DNA of 11,992 nucleotides from Zygnema cylindricum (taxonomy: Eukaryota > Streptophyta > Zygnematophyceae > Zygnematales > Zygnemataceae), in NCBI GenBank assembly GCA_037447655.1, contig JBBHKE010001131.1, positions 49,438 to 61,429 on the forward strand. The letters are read 5' to 3'. A program made the translations under genes and the position numbers. Positions 1 through 8,700 of the stretch are shown one piece after another. Positions within the stretch are counted from its first letter, which is position 1. Every line of letters begins with the position of its first letter. The notes under the pieces were generated by a model. It had not been told where the DNA came from. It saw only the letters and a list, made by a program, of their open reading frames with translations, and did not search any database.

Positions 1-405
1 TAACATATAAAACAAGTACAGTTCTTTAAGTGAGAAATGGTGTGCTTCACGTAAATAGGATACTAAGTTAGACTTACGAACGGAGCCCGGGTTTCATTAG
101 AAACTGAGGGTGGAATGTACAAGTCCTTTCAGTTTCACAACGTCAAAAAGGAGTGTAGGTGTTTGTGTACGTCTTCGAATGAGAGCCTCCGTTAACATGA
201 AGTAAACAAAGCGACAAATCCGTACAAAAGTGAAACTGCGTGGTGAAACTAGGACGACGGATCTGGTTAAACTTGGGAATTCGGTTAGGTCTGGAGGTTT
301 TGAAACACCGACCTGTCACACCAAGAAAAGAAATTACGTCTCACAACAGTTAAACATTTCACGCGATTTCGTGGTTCGTATTATGAATATGTCCTCGAAA
401 TCTGG
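1..405. other. Left arm of mirror repeat, probably the reversed copy
   Basis: By my count this arm has 21 CpG and 6 GpC dinucleotides. Reversal swaps the two, so the right arm has 6 CpG and 21 GpC. The adjoining unduplicated stretch 899-1500 has about 4 CpG and 21 GpC, matching the right arm. The left arm therefore looks like the artificial or reversed copy, and the native sequence of this locus is not present here. Open frames crossing it should not be read as genes. Confidence 0.75.
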
Positions 406-493
406 AAAACAAACCGACTACTGCTGCAAAAAAAAAAAAATACTGTTAAGGAGAACGTCGTGCTCTTGGCACGAGTTTCAGCTCCTCAGTTAG
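406..493. other. Spacer between mirror arms
   Basis: This 88-base segment is not mirrored. It contains a run of 13 A (428-440). On the minus strand this reads as a long T run followed by GCAG, which resembles a plant 3' splice site, with the would-be exon running directly into the left arm. It also contains a short hairpin (CGTGC, 5-base loop, GCACG). No gene is recognised. Confidence 0.5.
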
Positions 494-898
494 GGTCTAA
501 AGCTCCTGTATAAGTATTATGCTTGGTGCTTTAGCGCACTTTACAAATTGACAACACTCTGCATTAAAGAAAAGAACCACACTGTCCAGCCACAAAGTTT
601 TGGAGGTCTGGATTGGCTTAAGGGTTCAAATTGGTCTAGGCAGCAGGATCAAAGTGGTGCGTCAAAGTGAAAACATGCCTAAACAGCGAAACAAATGAAG
701 TACAATTGCCTCCGAGAGTAAGCTTCTGCATGTGTTTGTGGATGTGAGGAAAAACTGCAACACTTTGACTTTCCTGAACATGTAAGGTGGGAGTCAAAGA
801 TTACTTTGGGCCCGAGGCAAGCATTCAGATTGAATCATAGGATAAATGCACTTCGTGTGGTAAAGAGTGAATTTCTTGACATGAACAAAATATACAAT

Positions 899-1912
899 GG
901 ATTGTAATGCCAAATGGAAAAACAGCAAGGACAGGTTGAAAGCTTGTTTATAAAAAGCCATAACAAAGAACAGACAGTGTATTTTAAGATTATAAGCAGC
1001 AAATTTTGTCAGACCATGTCCCCGGCCATGCATACAATCACCACAATCTCAGTATATTTGAAGCAAATCACTCCAAGGTTCAGTTTCACAAAAAAATGGT
1101 TGAATTGTGGATGCAACTCACACAGAAATCTCAGTGGTAAATTCACTGAAGAAGATGAGACACAGTATGTTCTTGTTATGAAAAAAATAAATGTTAGATT
1201 ACTAGTTTATCCATAGATTAAAACTAACTGCCAGACATCAGATTTTGGGCCACCAATATTTAACTTGAGGCGTAACACTCTTCTCATCACCTACTCGATT
1301 TTTTTTGACAATTGATGCCTGACATGTGCAGAGGAGCCATGGGGAACTTCCTTGAGATGCAAAAATATTGTTCTAAGAAAAATATTATGAAACAATACAT
1401 GCCTATCACCACCATCAGAGTGTTGGTCACAAATGAAGCTCAATTTGACACTACTAACAACCTGACCTTTTCCGTATGAAAAATAGAGCCAGAAACAAGC
1501 TTCAACCTTCATGAGCAAAAAGTCATGAAGAATCTCTCCAAATACTGCAGATGACACTCAAAAGAGCAATCAACCGTGGACTGCCAGAAAGTTTTATCAG
1601 AAAATTCGAACTGATAAATTTCAAGGTATAAACTGCCATACAGAATCAATTCTGTAGACTGAGCCAGAGAAATGAGCGACAAAAAATCATACAAGAAAGA
1701 CAAAGAATTAGGTTTCCACTTCCTCAGCAAAATTGATTGACAAAGAATTAGGTTTCCACTTCCTCAGCAAAATTGATTGACAAAGTAGTATACAAGGCTT
1801 TGATAAACATCACCTGGCAAGAATTCACAAGGTGCAAGTCGTACATAAAAGATTCTAAAGGCTAGTTTTTAAATTCAAGAATCCAGAGTGTCATGGATGG
1901 AGAAGCACAAAC
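899..1912. other. No recognised gene; probable intron of the glycosyltransferase gene
   Basis: The stretch begins with the donor GT (minus 1912-1911) that follows glycosyltransferase exon 2. I searched the minus strand by eye for the next conserved family blocks (a GVHQRN-like block and the DDDN metal-binding motif) and found neither. The small open frames here are AT-rich and resemble no family I know. CpG is strongly depleted. The stretch is most simply intron, but an unrecognised diverged exon cannot be excluded. It contains a 40-bp tandem duplication, listed separately. Confidence 0.5.
1699..1785. repeat. Perfect 40-bp tandem duplication
   Basis: Bases 1701-1740 and 1741-1780 are identical. 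The match extends 2 bases to the left (1699-1700) and 5 bases to the right (CAAAG, 1781-1785), giving 87 bases of period 40. Absence of any difference suggests a recent duplication or an assembly-level duplication. It lies in the probable second intron of the glycosyltransferase gene. Confidence 0.97.
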
Positions 1913-2023
1913 CTTTTTTCTTGAGGCCAAGTGTGTATAATTTATAGTCGTACACTCGGACGAGGTACCAACAAGAATGCAACTGCCAGCAGTCCTCTGG
2001 AGAAGTAATGAGGTCTCTTCTGT
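1913..2023 (-). other. GT43 gene, coding exon 2
   Basis: The acceptor reads CCCTACAG before ACA GAA GAG. A second possible AG four bases downstream would lead to an early stop, so the first is chosen. The exon encodes 37 residues ending SRKK and is followed by the donor GTTTGT at 1912. Its frame is phase 0 with exon 1. Support comes from the family-like blocks TEETSLLLQRTAG and NYTHLA. Confidence 0.75.
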
Positions 2024-3041
2024 CTGTAGGGAAAATGATGAAGAGTAAAATTATCTCAACATTTCCAAAGTTTTTTGTGAATTTTGAAAAATAATTCAGT
2101 CAATATCAGAAGAGAGCTCATAAAGGTTCGCTTCCAAAAACTAGAGGAAAGCTCAAGAGCGTAAGAGTGAAACAGCGACCAAGAATGAGAAGAATAAGAA
2201 GGACGGGTTTCATAAGGCTCAAGGCAATTGACAAAAATGATGTAAAAAATAGGATGAAGATCTTAATAAATTGCTTGTTGATAGCTATTTTTCACCTTTT
2301 TTTCTACTCGCGCAATACACACTGCAGGAACTTAATTGCCCTCATATGCGGTTACTTCCATGCCTTGAGCTTCTAATCACTAAACATATTTCTGCATTGA
2401 GACAACTATCCAATGGTCCCTCCCTTTCTTAAAGACCTAAAAGGACGATTGCAATTTCACACGAATCTCATTTTCCAAAGATTGCTGCGCAGAATAAATC
2501 CTATCTCTGTAACTCAAGTTGATAAAGAAACTGGGTCCGTTCCAAGCTCAATTCTCACCTTTTCCAGGGATTCTACTACAATCCACAACACTGGAGGTGG
2601 CACTACTCGTATAATATTGACCATCTGTACAAAATGTGAAGCCTGTGCGGCTCTCACATATGTTGGAGTCACAGCAATAATAAGTTTCTGAGAAGGAATT
2701 GAATCTTGTGTAATTGTACTTCCATCAGTCGTGGAATTAACTGGTGAAGTACCGTTACACGCATTTCCTGCTGAACTGGAGGCATTTTCAGAATAATGAG
2801 AAGTTACAAGTCGAGAAAAAAAAGGAAACTTAAAAAGATGGTGTTTATCAAAGACAAAGGATTTGCCACTTGTGATCCCTGTGCTGTCTGCTATTTCTGA
2901 CGAGTCCTTGTGCGAACAAGGAGCACAAAGAGAATACTGCAAGTGAATGAAGTTGGAGGCCAATATTCCTCCTGCAGAGAGAAGCAGCAGCAGCAGCCAT
3001 CTCCATAACGACGGCGGCAGACGCTGCTTGCGCGCACTCAT
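1913..3041 (-). CDS. Glycosyltransferase family 43 protein (IRX9/IRX14-like), 5' part, exons 1-2
   Basis: The coding parts are 3041-2559 (161 codons) and 2023-1913 (37 codons); the gene is incomplete at its 3' end. The start is the first ATG after an in-frame TAG (3068-3066). The product begins as a type II membrane protein: a short basic N-terminus, then a Leu-rich anchor (about residues 13-29) and a Ser/Thr-rich stem with possible N-glycosylation sites at N86, N96 and N102. The family core starts at KLIIAVTPTYVR (119-130) and VVPPPVLWIVVE (146-157), a form typical of plant members. Exon 2 continues with TEETSLLLQRTAG and INYTHLASRKK, which fit the next two family blocks. The intron (2558-2024) is GT-AG, phase 0. 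Plant members act in the Golgi in xylan backbone synthesis; animal members transfer glucuronic acid. The metal-binding DDD block is not found in the window, so catalytic competence cannot be judged. Odd feature: about 13 extra residues (175-187) between the two exon 2 blocks. Confidence 0.85.
2024..2558 (-). other. GT43 intron 1
   Basis: This 535-base intron has a GTGAGA donor and a CCCTACAG acceptor. The plus-strand open frames inside it (2167-2376 and 2413-2691) are AT-rich or overlap exon 1 in antisense and match no known protein. Confidence 0.75.
2559..3041 (-). other. GT43 gene, coding exon 1
   Basis: This exon encodes residues 1-161: signal anchor, stem and the first strand-helix-strand of the GT43 core. 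It ends GAA AAG, followed by the donor GTGAGA. A CTG repeat (plus-strand agc repeat at 2983-2997) encodes part of the leucine run of the membrane anchor. Confidence 0.88.
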
Positions 3042-3382
3042 TTCGGAGAGGCAATCATCGCTTCGCTACAGTAATGTTCCGCAAAAAAATTGTTGGCAAG
3101 AGTATTGCTTGTATTGCTGCCTACTCAGCAATAGGATTGACGAATTCTTGCCTGCAGAGAGTGGACCAGATGTTTGCACAAGTTACAGCAGGACAGGAGA
3201 ATGGTAACACAATTTCTTGCAGCCACTTCGTTGGCCAGAGTGGCGTACGATATAATAGGAATGAGTACCTTATGGTTATAGTCCTGGCTTTATTCACGAG
3301 CAGGCATTGACAATGGAAGTACTGCTTCAGTGTACGTAAATCCGCAACGCAGTGAAAAAGCTACATACTACGGGACTAGGGA
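3042..3382. promoter_or_regulatory. Upstream region of the GT43 gene, leader and promoter presumed
   Basis: This is the sequence 5' of the GT43 start codon on the minus strand. A CTCTCTGCAG string (minus strand, near 3156) could be the acceptor of a leader intron, but no matching donor is assigned. No convincing TATA box is seen. A plus-strand open frame from 3074 also lies here but resembles no known protein. Confidence 0.35.
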
Positions 3383-3851
3383 GAGGCATTAGGCGCGCGC
3401 GCACAATTTGATTAGGCACACTGGACGCATTTTATCCGTACTGAAGTACTCGGACACAGAAGACAGGCTGAGCATGACGGTTCGTCAAGTCGCCCAAAAA
3501 GTCCACTTCGAGAATTAACCGATCCACGCCGCAAAGTCTGCCGGCCGATTGTCGGCCGCCTGTAGAAGACTAGAAGGTTTTGATTTAGTCGGGCATTTCG
3601 CAAACAGAAAGTGAAACAGTATTGTAAAAACAACCCGCCGTTTATTAGGCACACTGTCACTGGGCGCGTCAGCTGGGGGTAACATTCGCCCTAGAAGTCT
3701 AAAAGAATGAACAATGTCAGCGGATTGGACGAAAATGGTTTCAACTCAATACGACGTGGCTCATTCCAGAAATCTGGACGTACCTTAATAAATAACAATC
3801 CCCTATATTGTTCGGTGTACCTAATCCAATCGTGCGTGCGCCTAATACCTC
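3383..3851. mobile_element. Candidate inverted-repeat element (MITE-like), about 470 bp
   Basis: The sequence at 3383-3424 and the reverse complement of 3813-3851 agree over most of about 40 positions, with a 3-base gap and a few substitutions. Both carry the blocks GAGGYATTAGGCGC and GATTAGGYACAC. A further internal copy of TTAGGCACACTG lies at 3647-3658. The interior is CpG-rich, with a GGCCGA/TCGGCC palindrome near 3543-3557, and has no recognisable transposase, so a non-autonomous DNA transposon is the simplest reading. No clear target-site duplication was found, which lowers confidence. Confidence 0.4.
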
Positions 3852-4813
3852 CTGCTGTATTTTTAGGCGACTGCAGCAAGCAGTGCAACGATTGACGGTC
3901 AATGGTAGTACGGTAGAGCAGTCAGGGTCAAAGGAGTATGTACGGTAGTCAACCAATCAGGCTACAGTAAAGTCAGTACGTGTTCACTTTTAGTGACCAG
4001 AATCCCTGCAAGTGACACGTGCAAAAAGGTCCACTTGCTTTGTTCGTGATCCTCAACCGCTCAAGTTGATAAGAATTTAAAATATCTGATTGATAAACCT
4101 ACTTACACTTTACAGTCAGCAGAAACAGAGATATCTACGCTATTGGTGAACTCCCCTACTCTTAACTTGGCTTACGTCATTCCCCTGGCAACAGGCGTAT
4201 TCTCGCCAGGTTGGTTGCTTGTCGAGAAAAAAAGACGAGACAAGCAGAAAAGCTACGCACTTTCAAGAAACTGGCTAGAGAGCTATCTACCAAAACTACT
4301 CTAACCTTAAATAACTCTATACCCTAAAGACTAAGAGCAAGGGAGCCCATGACCCTGACTGAAAAACTTCGCTATGCTGATGAGTGATGACCACAACAGT
4401 GGCTATTATGTGCACTGGCTGGCTTTGCGGGAGGTAGCCAAGTCCACAAAACGGTATAGCAGGTGCCTAGAATAGAACTCGAAGGACCGTGTCGAAAAAT
4501 ATAGTACCGAGCCAAGCAGTAGCTCTGGCCCAAAACAAAAGTGATTTTCACCACATGCTTCATTTGAAGGTAGCACCTCAAAAAGGTTTTAAAATTCCAC
4601 AACACCACCACAGCTGTATGGTTAAAATGGCACAACATAAAAGATGGTCAGATTCTAAGTAATACCCAGGACATGCATTACAAGTCCGGAAAGTACAGTA
4701 AAATGTAATCCTTACATTACTGTGAGGTTTTTCAATTTGGCAACCCTGTGATTAGGCTTACAACTGGAGAAGAACAATTATTTGTAATCACTTTCATCAC
4801 CATATAGAATGCT
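3852..4813. other. Intergenic, nothing recognised
   Basis: I see no gene, RNA gene or long repeat here. The only sizeable frame (minus, 4372-4638) is Cys- and His-rich and matches no family known to me. Confidence 0.5.
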
Positions 4814-4866
4814 AATAATCCATATAATAATCCATATATAACCGGCTAGTGTATAACCGGCTAATG
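4814..4866. repeat. Two adjacent short tandem duplications
   Basis: Bases 4814-4825 and 4826-4837 are a perfect 12-bp duplication (AATAATCCATAT). Bases 4837-4851 and 4852-4866 are a 15-bp duplication (TATAACCGGCTAGTG) with one difference (G to A in the second copy). The two arrays share one base. Confidence 0.95.
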
Positions 4867-5447
4867 TACGTCAGTGTAACAATCAACTTAAAGTGCAACA
4901 AAACGGCACAAGAAAATGTTTAACTCCTTTTACTTCACTATTTGATTACACAATTACCTGTATGCAGACAGGCTTACTTAGGGTTTGTGTATAAAGGAAC
5001 TTGCTAAACCACACATAAGATGGCCAAGTAAAAACTAATACCAAATAAAGAGGGATTCACGACAAAATGTTTTGAACAACAACAAACATACTCTAAACCA
5101 AGAAAATGCTCATTTGAAAGGCAAAAATAGAACCAGATCTTACCAAACCAAGTGGAAAGTACGAAAAACAATTTCTTTTCACAACTGAGTACAAAGTTAC
5201 ATCCAAAACAACACAAAAGCACAAACGTTGTAAACACTAGCCCTTTGGTAATTTACAAAAATAAAAGTACGTCTTTAAACATTCACTACCCCTCCCAAAT
5301 AGCAAGCCATGCCCTGACGTATGTATCATCAGAAAAGAGGCTCCTCTTGAAGTTAAAACAAGCAATAACGTAAACCAGAAACTAAGTCCAAATGGACTCA
5401 AAAGTACTGAAGAATTCGCCTAAATTCCTGTCAATCAACAGTTACAC
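4867..5447. other. Intergenic, downstream of SUFB
   Basis: AT-rich sequence with no recognised gene. The minus-strand frame at 5004-5237 (Phe/Cys/Leu-rich) is most likely a chance product of A-rich plus-strand sequence. Confidence 0.5.
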
Positions 5448-5453
5448 TTTATT
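5448..5453 (-). terminator. Possible polyadenylation signal of SUFB
   Basis: AATAAA on the minus strand, 54 bases past the SUFB stop codon. Plant signals are loosely defined, so this is only suggestive. Confidence 0.4.
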
Positions 5454-5506
5454 GCTAAACATTGATTGTATTTTACCCGAAATCCATTCATGGTATTTCC
5501 CCCGTT

Positions 5507-5725
5507 TTAACCCACACTTCCTTCCAATTTCAAACTCATGAGCTGATTCACTTCTGACGCAAACTCCAAAGGAAGCTCGTTGAAAACCTCTCGACAGAAT
5601 CCACTAATGATCATACCAACGGCTTTTTCCGCATCAATCCCACGCTGTTGAAAATAGAAAAGTTGATCTTCTCCAATTTTCGATGTGCTCGCCTCATGTT
5701 CAACTCTGGCTGTCGGATCTTTCAC
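5507..5725 (-). other. SUFB: SUFB coding exon 5 and stop
   Basis: Residues 500-571 and TAA (5509-5507). It carries [19 protein letters not shown] with E510, then the C-terminal [16 protein letters not shown] and LEGSVG. The open frame upstream of 5725 is intron and is excluded because the family match starts at [11 protein letters not shown]. Confidence 0.97.
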
Positions 5726-8700
5726 CTGTAATTGCCACAATCCACAAAACCAAATGGTAAGTCTCACAAAGATGTTAGCATAGCCACCGGTATTCAACAT
5801 TTTTTGAAGAAAAGTGGCATATATTTGGGAGAGTCTCGAGTATTCGGGAATCTTGATGAATATTCGGGTCGCATTTTGTATTAAGGGCAGCCAATTGTAG
5901 ACCATCTTATCTTTTGGCCATTCGCCATGATAAACCTCCATCAAACGGAAAGAGACCGTTTTGTACGTAAAAAATCCTATTATTTTTGCACCACCTGTTG
6001 GATGAAACTTCATCCACTGGCTAAACGAAGTATTTGTCTCTAGATGTCACAGTAAGTTTCCAACATTTTCTGCTACTTCTTCTGCAGTCTTCAGTTTCCA
6101 TTTTAAGGTTAGAGTTTTTCCTTAAGGTTATCCTGTGACCACGTTTTCCTTTGCAGTCTTTCTCTCTAAACAATTCTTTGAACAACTCATATTGAATGGC
6201 CTAATTATATCTTGACAATCTGAAATTTTGTATTCATTCCTAAAATTTCTATTTAAAATTTTAAGCCTAAAGAATATATGATCCTGCTGCCGAAAATGGA
6301 GACGAATGGATATTCTACATTTGGCGAAGATTCGCCAAACACGATATTCTCCTCAGGAATGTGGTGACTATGGTTATTACACTATCAAAATTTACGATTG
6401 TTTTGAGGGTAAACTGTACAAATTGTACAGTTTTTACAAATTGTACAGTTTTCAGTACTTGGATGGGCGGCTACTCATAAAACTGTGAAATTCACACTCA
6501 ACATGAAGGGTAAATTTATCTCGAGTAATAAACCCATTCACCACATATCCTTACTTTCCATAATCAAAATTTCTTAAAAGAAGTCGAAATGTAGACATAA
6601 CCAGTAAATCTCCCACAAAAACTTTCCTCTCCACAATCCAAACTCACAAAATCAATGCATAAGCTTATTCCACAAGGAAGAACACCCATCTTTAAATCCC
6701 CAAAAAATTCACAAACAAACTAAGCCCAATCGGAAGTCCAACATTAAACCCATTTTGGTACAAAATCTGTTCGGTTTCACGGTATATACCTGAATGTACG
6801 GATATGTATTAGCTCCTGCTTGGTCGCCAATAAGCATTGAGTCACACTGAGAATAGTTTCGAGCCCCGTGAGCCGAGGGCTGAACCTGGACGAGTCCTCT
6901 GTAGCAATTTACCGACTTTCCGGCTGAGATTCCCTTGGATACAATACGGCTCCTAGTGTTCTTGCCCACATGGATCATCTGGAGATTAAAAAAGCATATG
7001 ATTAACAAGTTGAAATCATGAGATGGTCACACTTGCGTTAATACATTGTTAACAAAACAATGTTTAAACAAATTGGAAGTCAATTTGCATTTGAAGCAAC
7101 TAAACAAGATCCTAACAAATTAACAGAATATTGCATTTATGTGACGAAAAGATTTAAATAAACTGAAAGAATACTTGCGTCTGGAGTAACGGAACAGGAC
7201 CTAAAGATCCAGAATAAATTAGCAGAATAACTGCATTGAAAAACCCGGTAACCAGCTCAAAAGAGAGCATTAACCTTGCCCTCCTTTCTCCCCATATCGA
7301 AAAAGATATGGGAAGAAATGAGGGCGAGGTTAATGCTCTCCTTTGAATATTTCACTTATTGTAAAAAAATAGATAAATACTGAAAAGAGAGAAAATGAGA
7401 GAAAAAGAGGTTTAGGACCTACCTTAGTGCCTGTATCTGCCTGCTGTCGATGGTTTGTCAAAGCAACTGAATAGAATTCACCCTTTGAGTTATCCCCCTT
7501 TAAAATGACAGAGGGATATTTCCATGTGATAGCTGACCCAGTTTCCACCTGTGTCCACGAAATCTTTGAGTTTTTGCCATCGCAAAGTCCCCTCTTTGTG
7601 ACAAAATTGTAAATTCCTCCCTTTCCATTCTCATCGCCTGCATACCAATTTTGGACAGTCGAGTACTTTATTTCTGCCCCTTCTCCACAGTATAATTCCA
7701 CAACTGCCGCATGGAGCTGGTTCTTGTCATATGAAGGAGCTGTACAACCCTATTTATACCTCACACACAAAATCCAAAGAGAACCATTAAAAAAAGCTTT
7801 AAAGCTACATAGGGGAAGGAAAGAAAATAAGTCAAAGAAGACTGATTTGATATACACCAAAAAGGATAGAAAAGAGCATGATGAAGTGCATAAAGGGACG
7901 AGTTTATTAAGAGAATTAACTCACTTCCAAATAGCTCACAAAGCTTCGATCGTCGGCAATGATGAGAGTCCTTTCAAATTGACCAGTTTCCATGGCATTA
8001 ATTCTGAAATAGGTCGAGAGTTCCATAGGTGATACAGTGTCTTTTGGAATATAACAGAATGAGCCATCACTGAAAACTGCTGCGTTTAAAGCCGAAAAAT
8101 AGTTGTCCCCAACAGGCACAACTTTTCCCAAATACTTCTTCACAAGTTCAGGATATTCCTTTACTGCTTCAGAGATAGAGCAAAATATAACGCCGGCTTT
8201 CAACAAATCTTTACGAAATGTTGTCGCAATTGATACGGAATCGAAAACAGCATCCACCGCCACATTTGAAAGTCTTTTCTGTTCTTGCAAAGAGATTCCA
8301 AGCTTTTCAAAAGTAGCCAAAAGTTCTGGGTCCACTTCATCAAGGCTTTCCTTCTTTTCCTTCATCACTGGTTCAGAATAGTAGATCATATCCTGGAATA
8401 CAAACAAAAAGAAAACGGAGAGAGTAATATAAGTGAAACAATCCAATAGCAGGAGAACGTCAAATTCAGAAGTAGCTGGCTAAAAATCATAACACCAACC
8501 ACACGTAACTTCAAAATAACAGGGATGTAAATCACATAGAGAAAAACTTTAGGAAACCATAAAGGAGCACCTTTCATGAGAACGTATGCTTGAAGGTCAA
8601 CCGAGGTGACAGAACAAGCAGTAGCCCAAGTGGCCATTTAGACCAAATTGTAGGAGGCATGTCTAACAAAACCAGTAATACTCAGAATTCATAACCTTAT

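Larger units (their letters stand above)
1..898. repeat. Exact mirror repeat, 405-base arms with 88-base spacer
   Basis: For every i from 1 to 405, base i is identical to base 899-i on the same strand. I checked this base by base and found no mismatch or gap. The right arm (494-898) is therefore the left arm (1-405) read backwards, not its reverse complement, so it is not an inverted repeat and cannot form a hairpin. Matching stops sharply at the inner edge (405/494 match, 406/493 do not). The outer edge coincides with the first base of the window, so the arm may continue to the left. The arms have mixed base composition rather than being all purine or all pyrimidine, so the usual triplex (H-DNA) explanation for mirror repeats does not apply. 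The structure is directly visible; its origin is not. Confidence 0.98.

Noticed and set aside
230-493. Plus-strand open frame of 87 codons
   Set aside because: It runs through the mirrored arm into the spacer and resembles no protein; the arm is probably non-native sequence.
1-898. Reading the repeat as an ordinary inverted repeat or hairpin
   Set aside because: The right arm equals the left arm reversed, not its reverse complement, so the arms cannot base-pair in the usual way.
1291-1730. Minus-strand frames considered as further GT43 exons
   Set aside because: A faint likeness of the string HVRHQLSKK to the GVHQRN block is too weak, and neighbouring residues do not fit the family.
3074-3210. 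Plus-strand frame starting MFRKKIVGK with a GTAACA donor-like end, as a first exon divergent from GT43
   Set aside because: The start codons would be only about 33 bases apart, no continuing exon was found and no family is recognised.
5726-6013. Upstream extension of the last SUFB exon
   Set aside because: The open frame continues, but residues before [11 protein letters not shown] do not match SufB and the acceptor ATTACAG fits exactly at 5726.
7724-8381. Plus-strand frames opposite SUFB exon 2 and intron 2
   Set aside because: Antisense shadows of the SUFB coding sequence.
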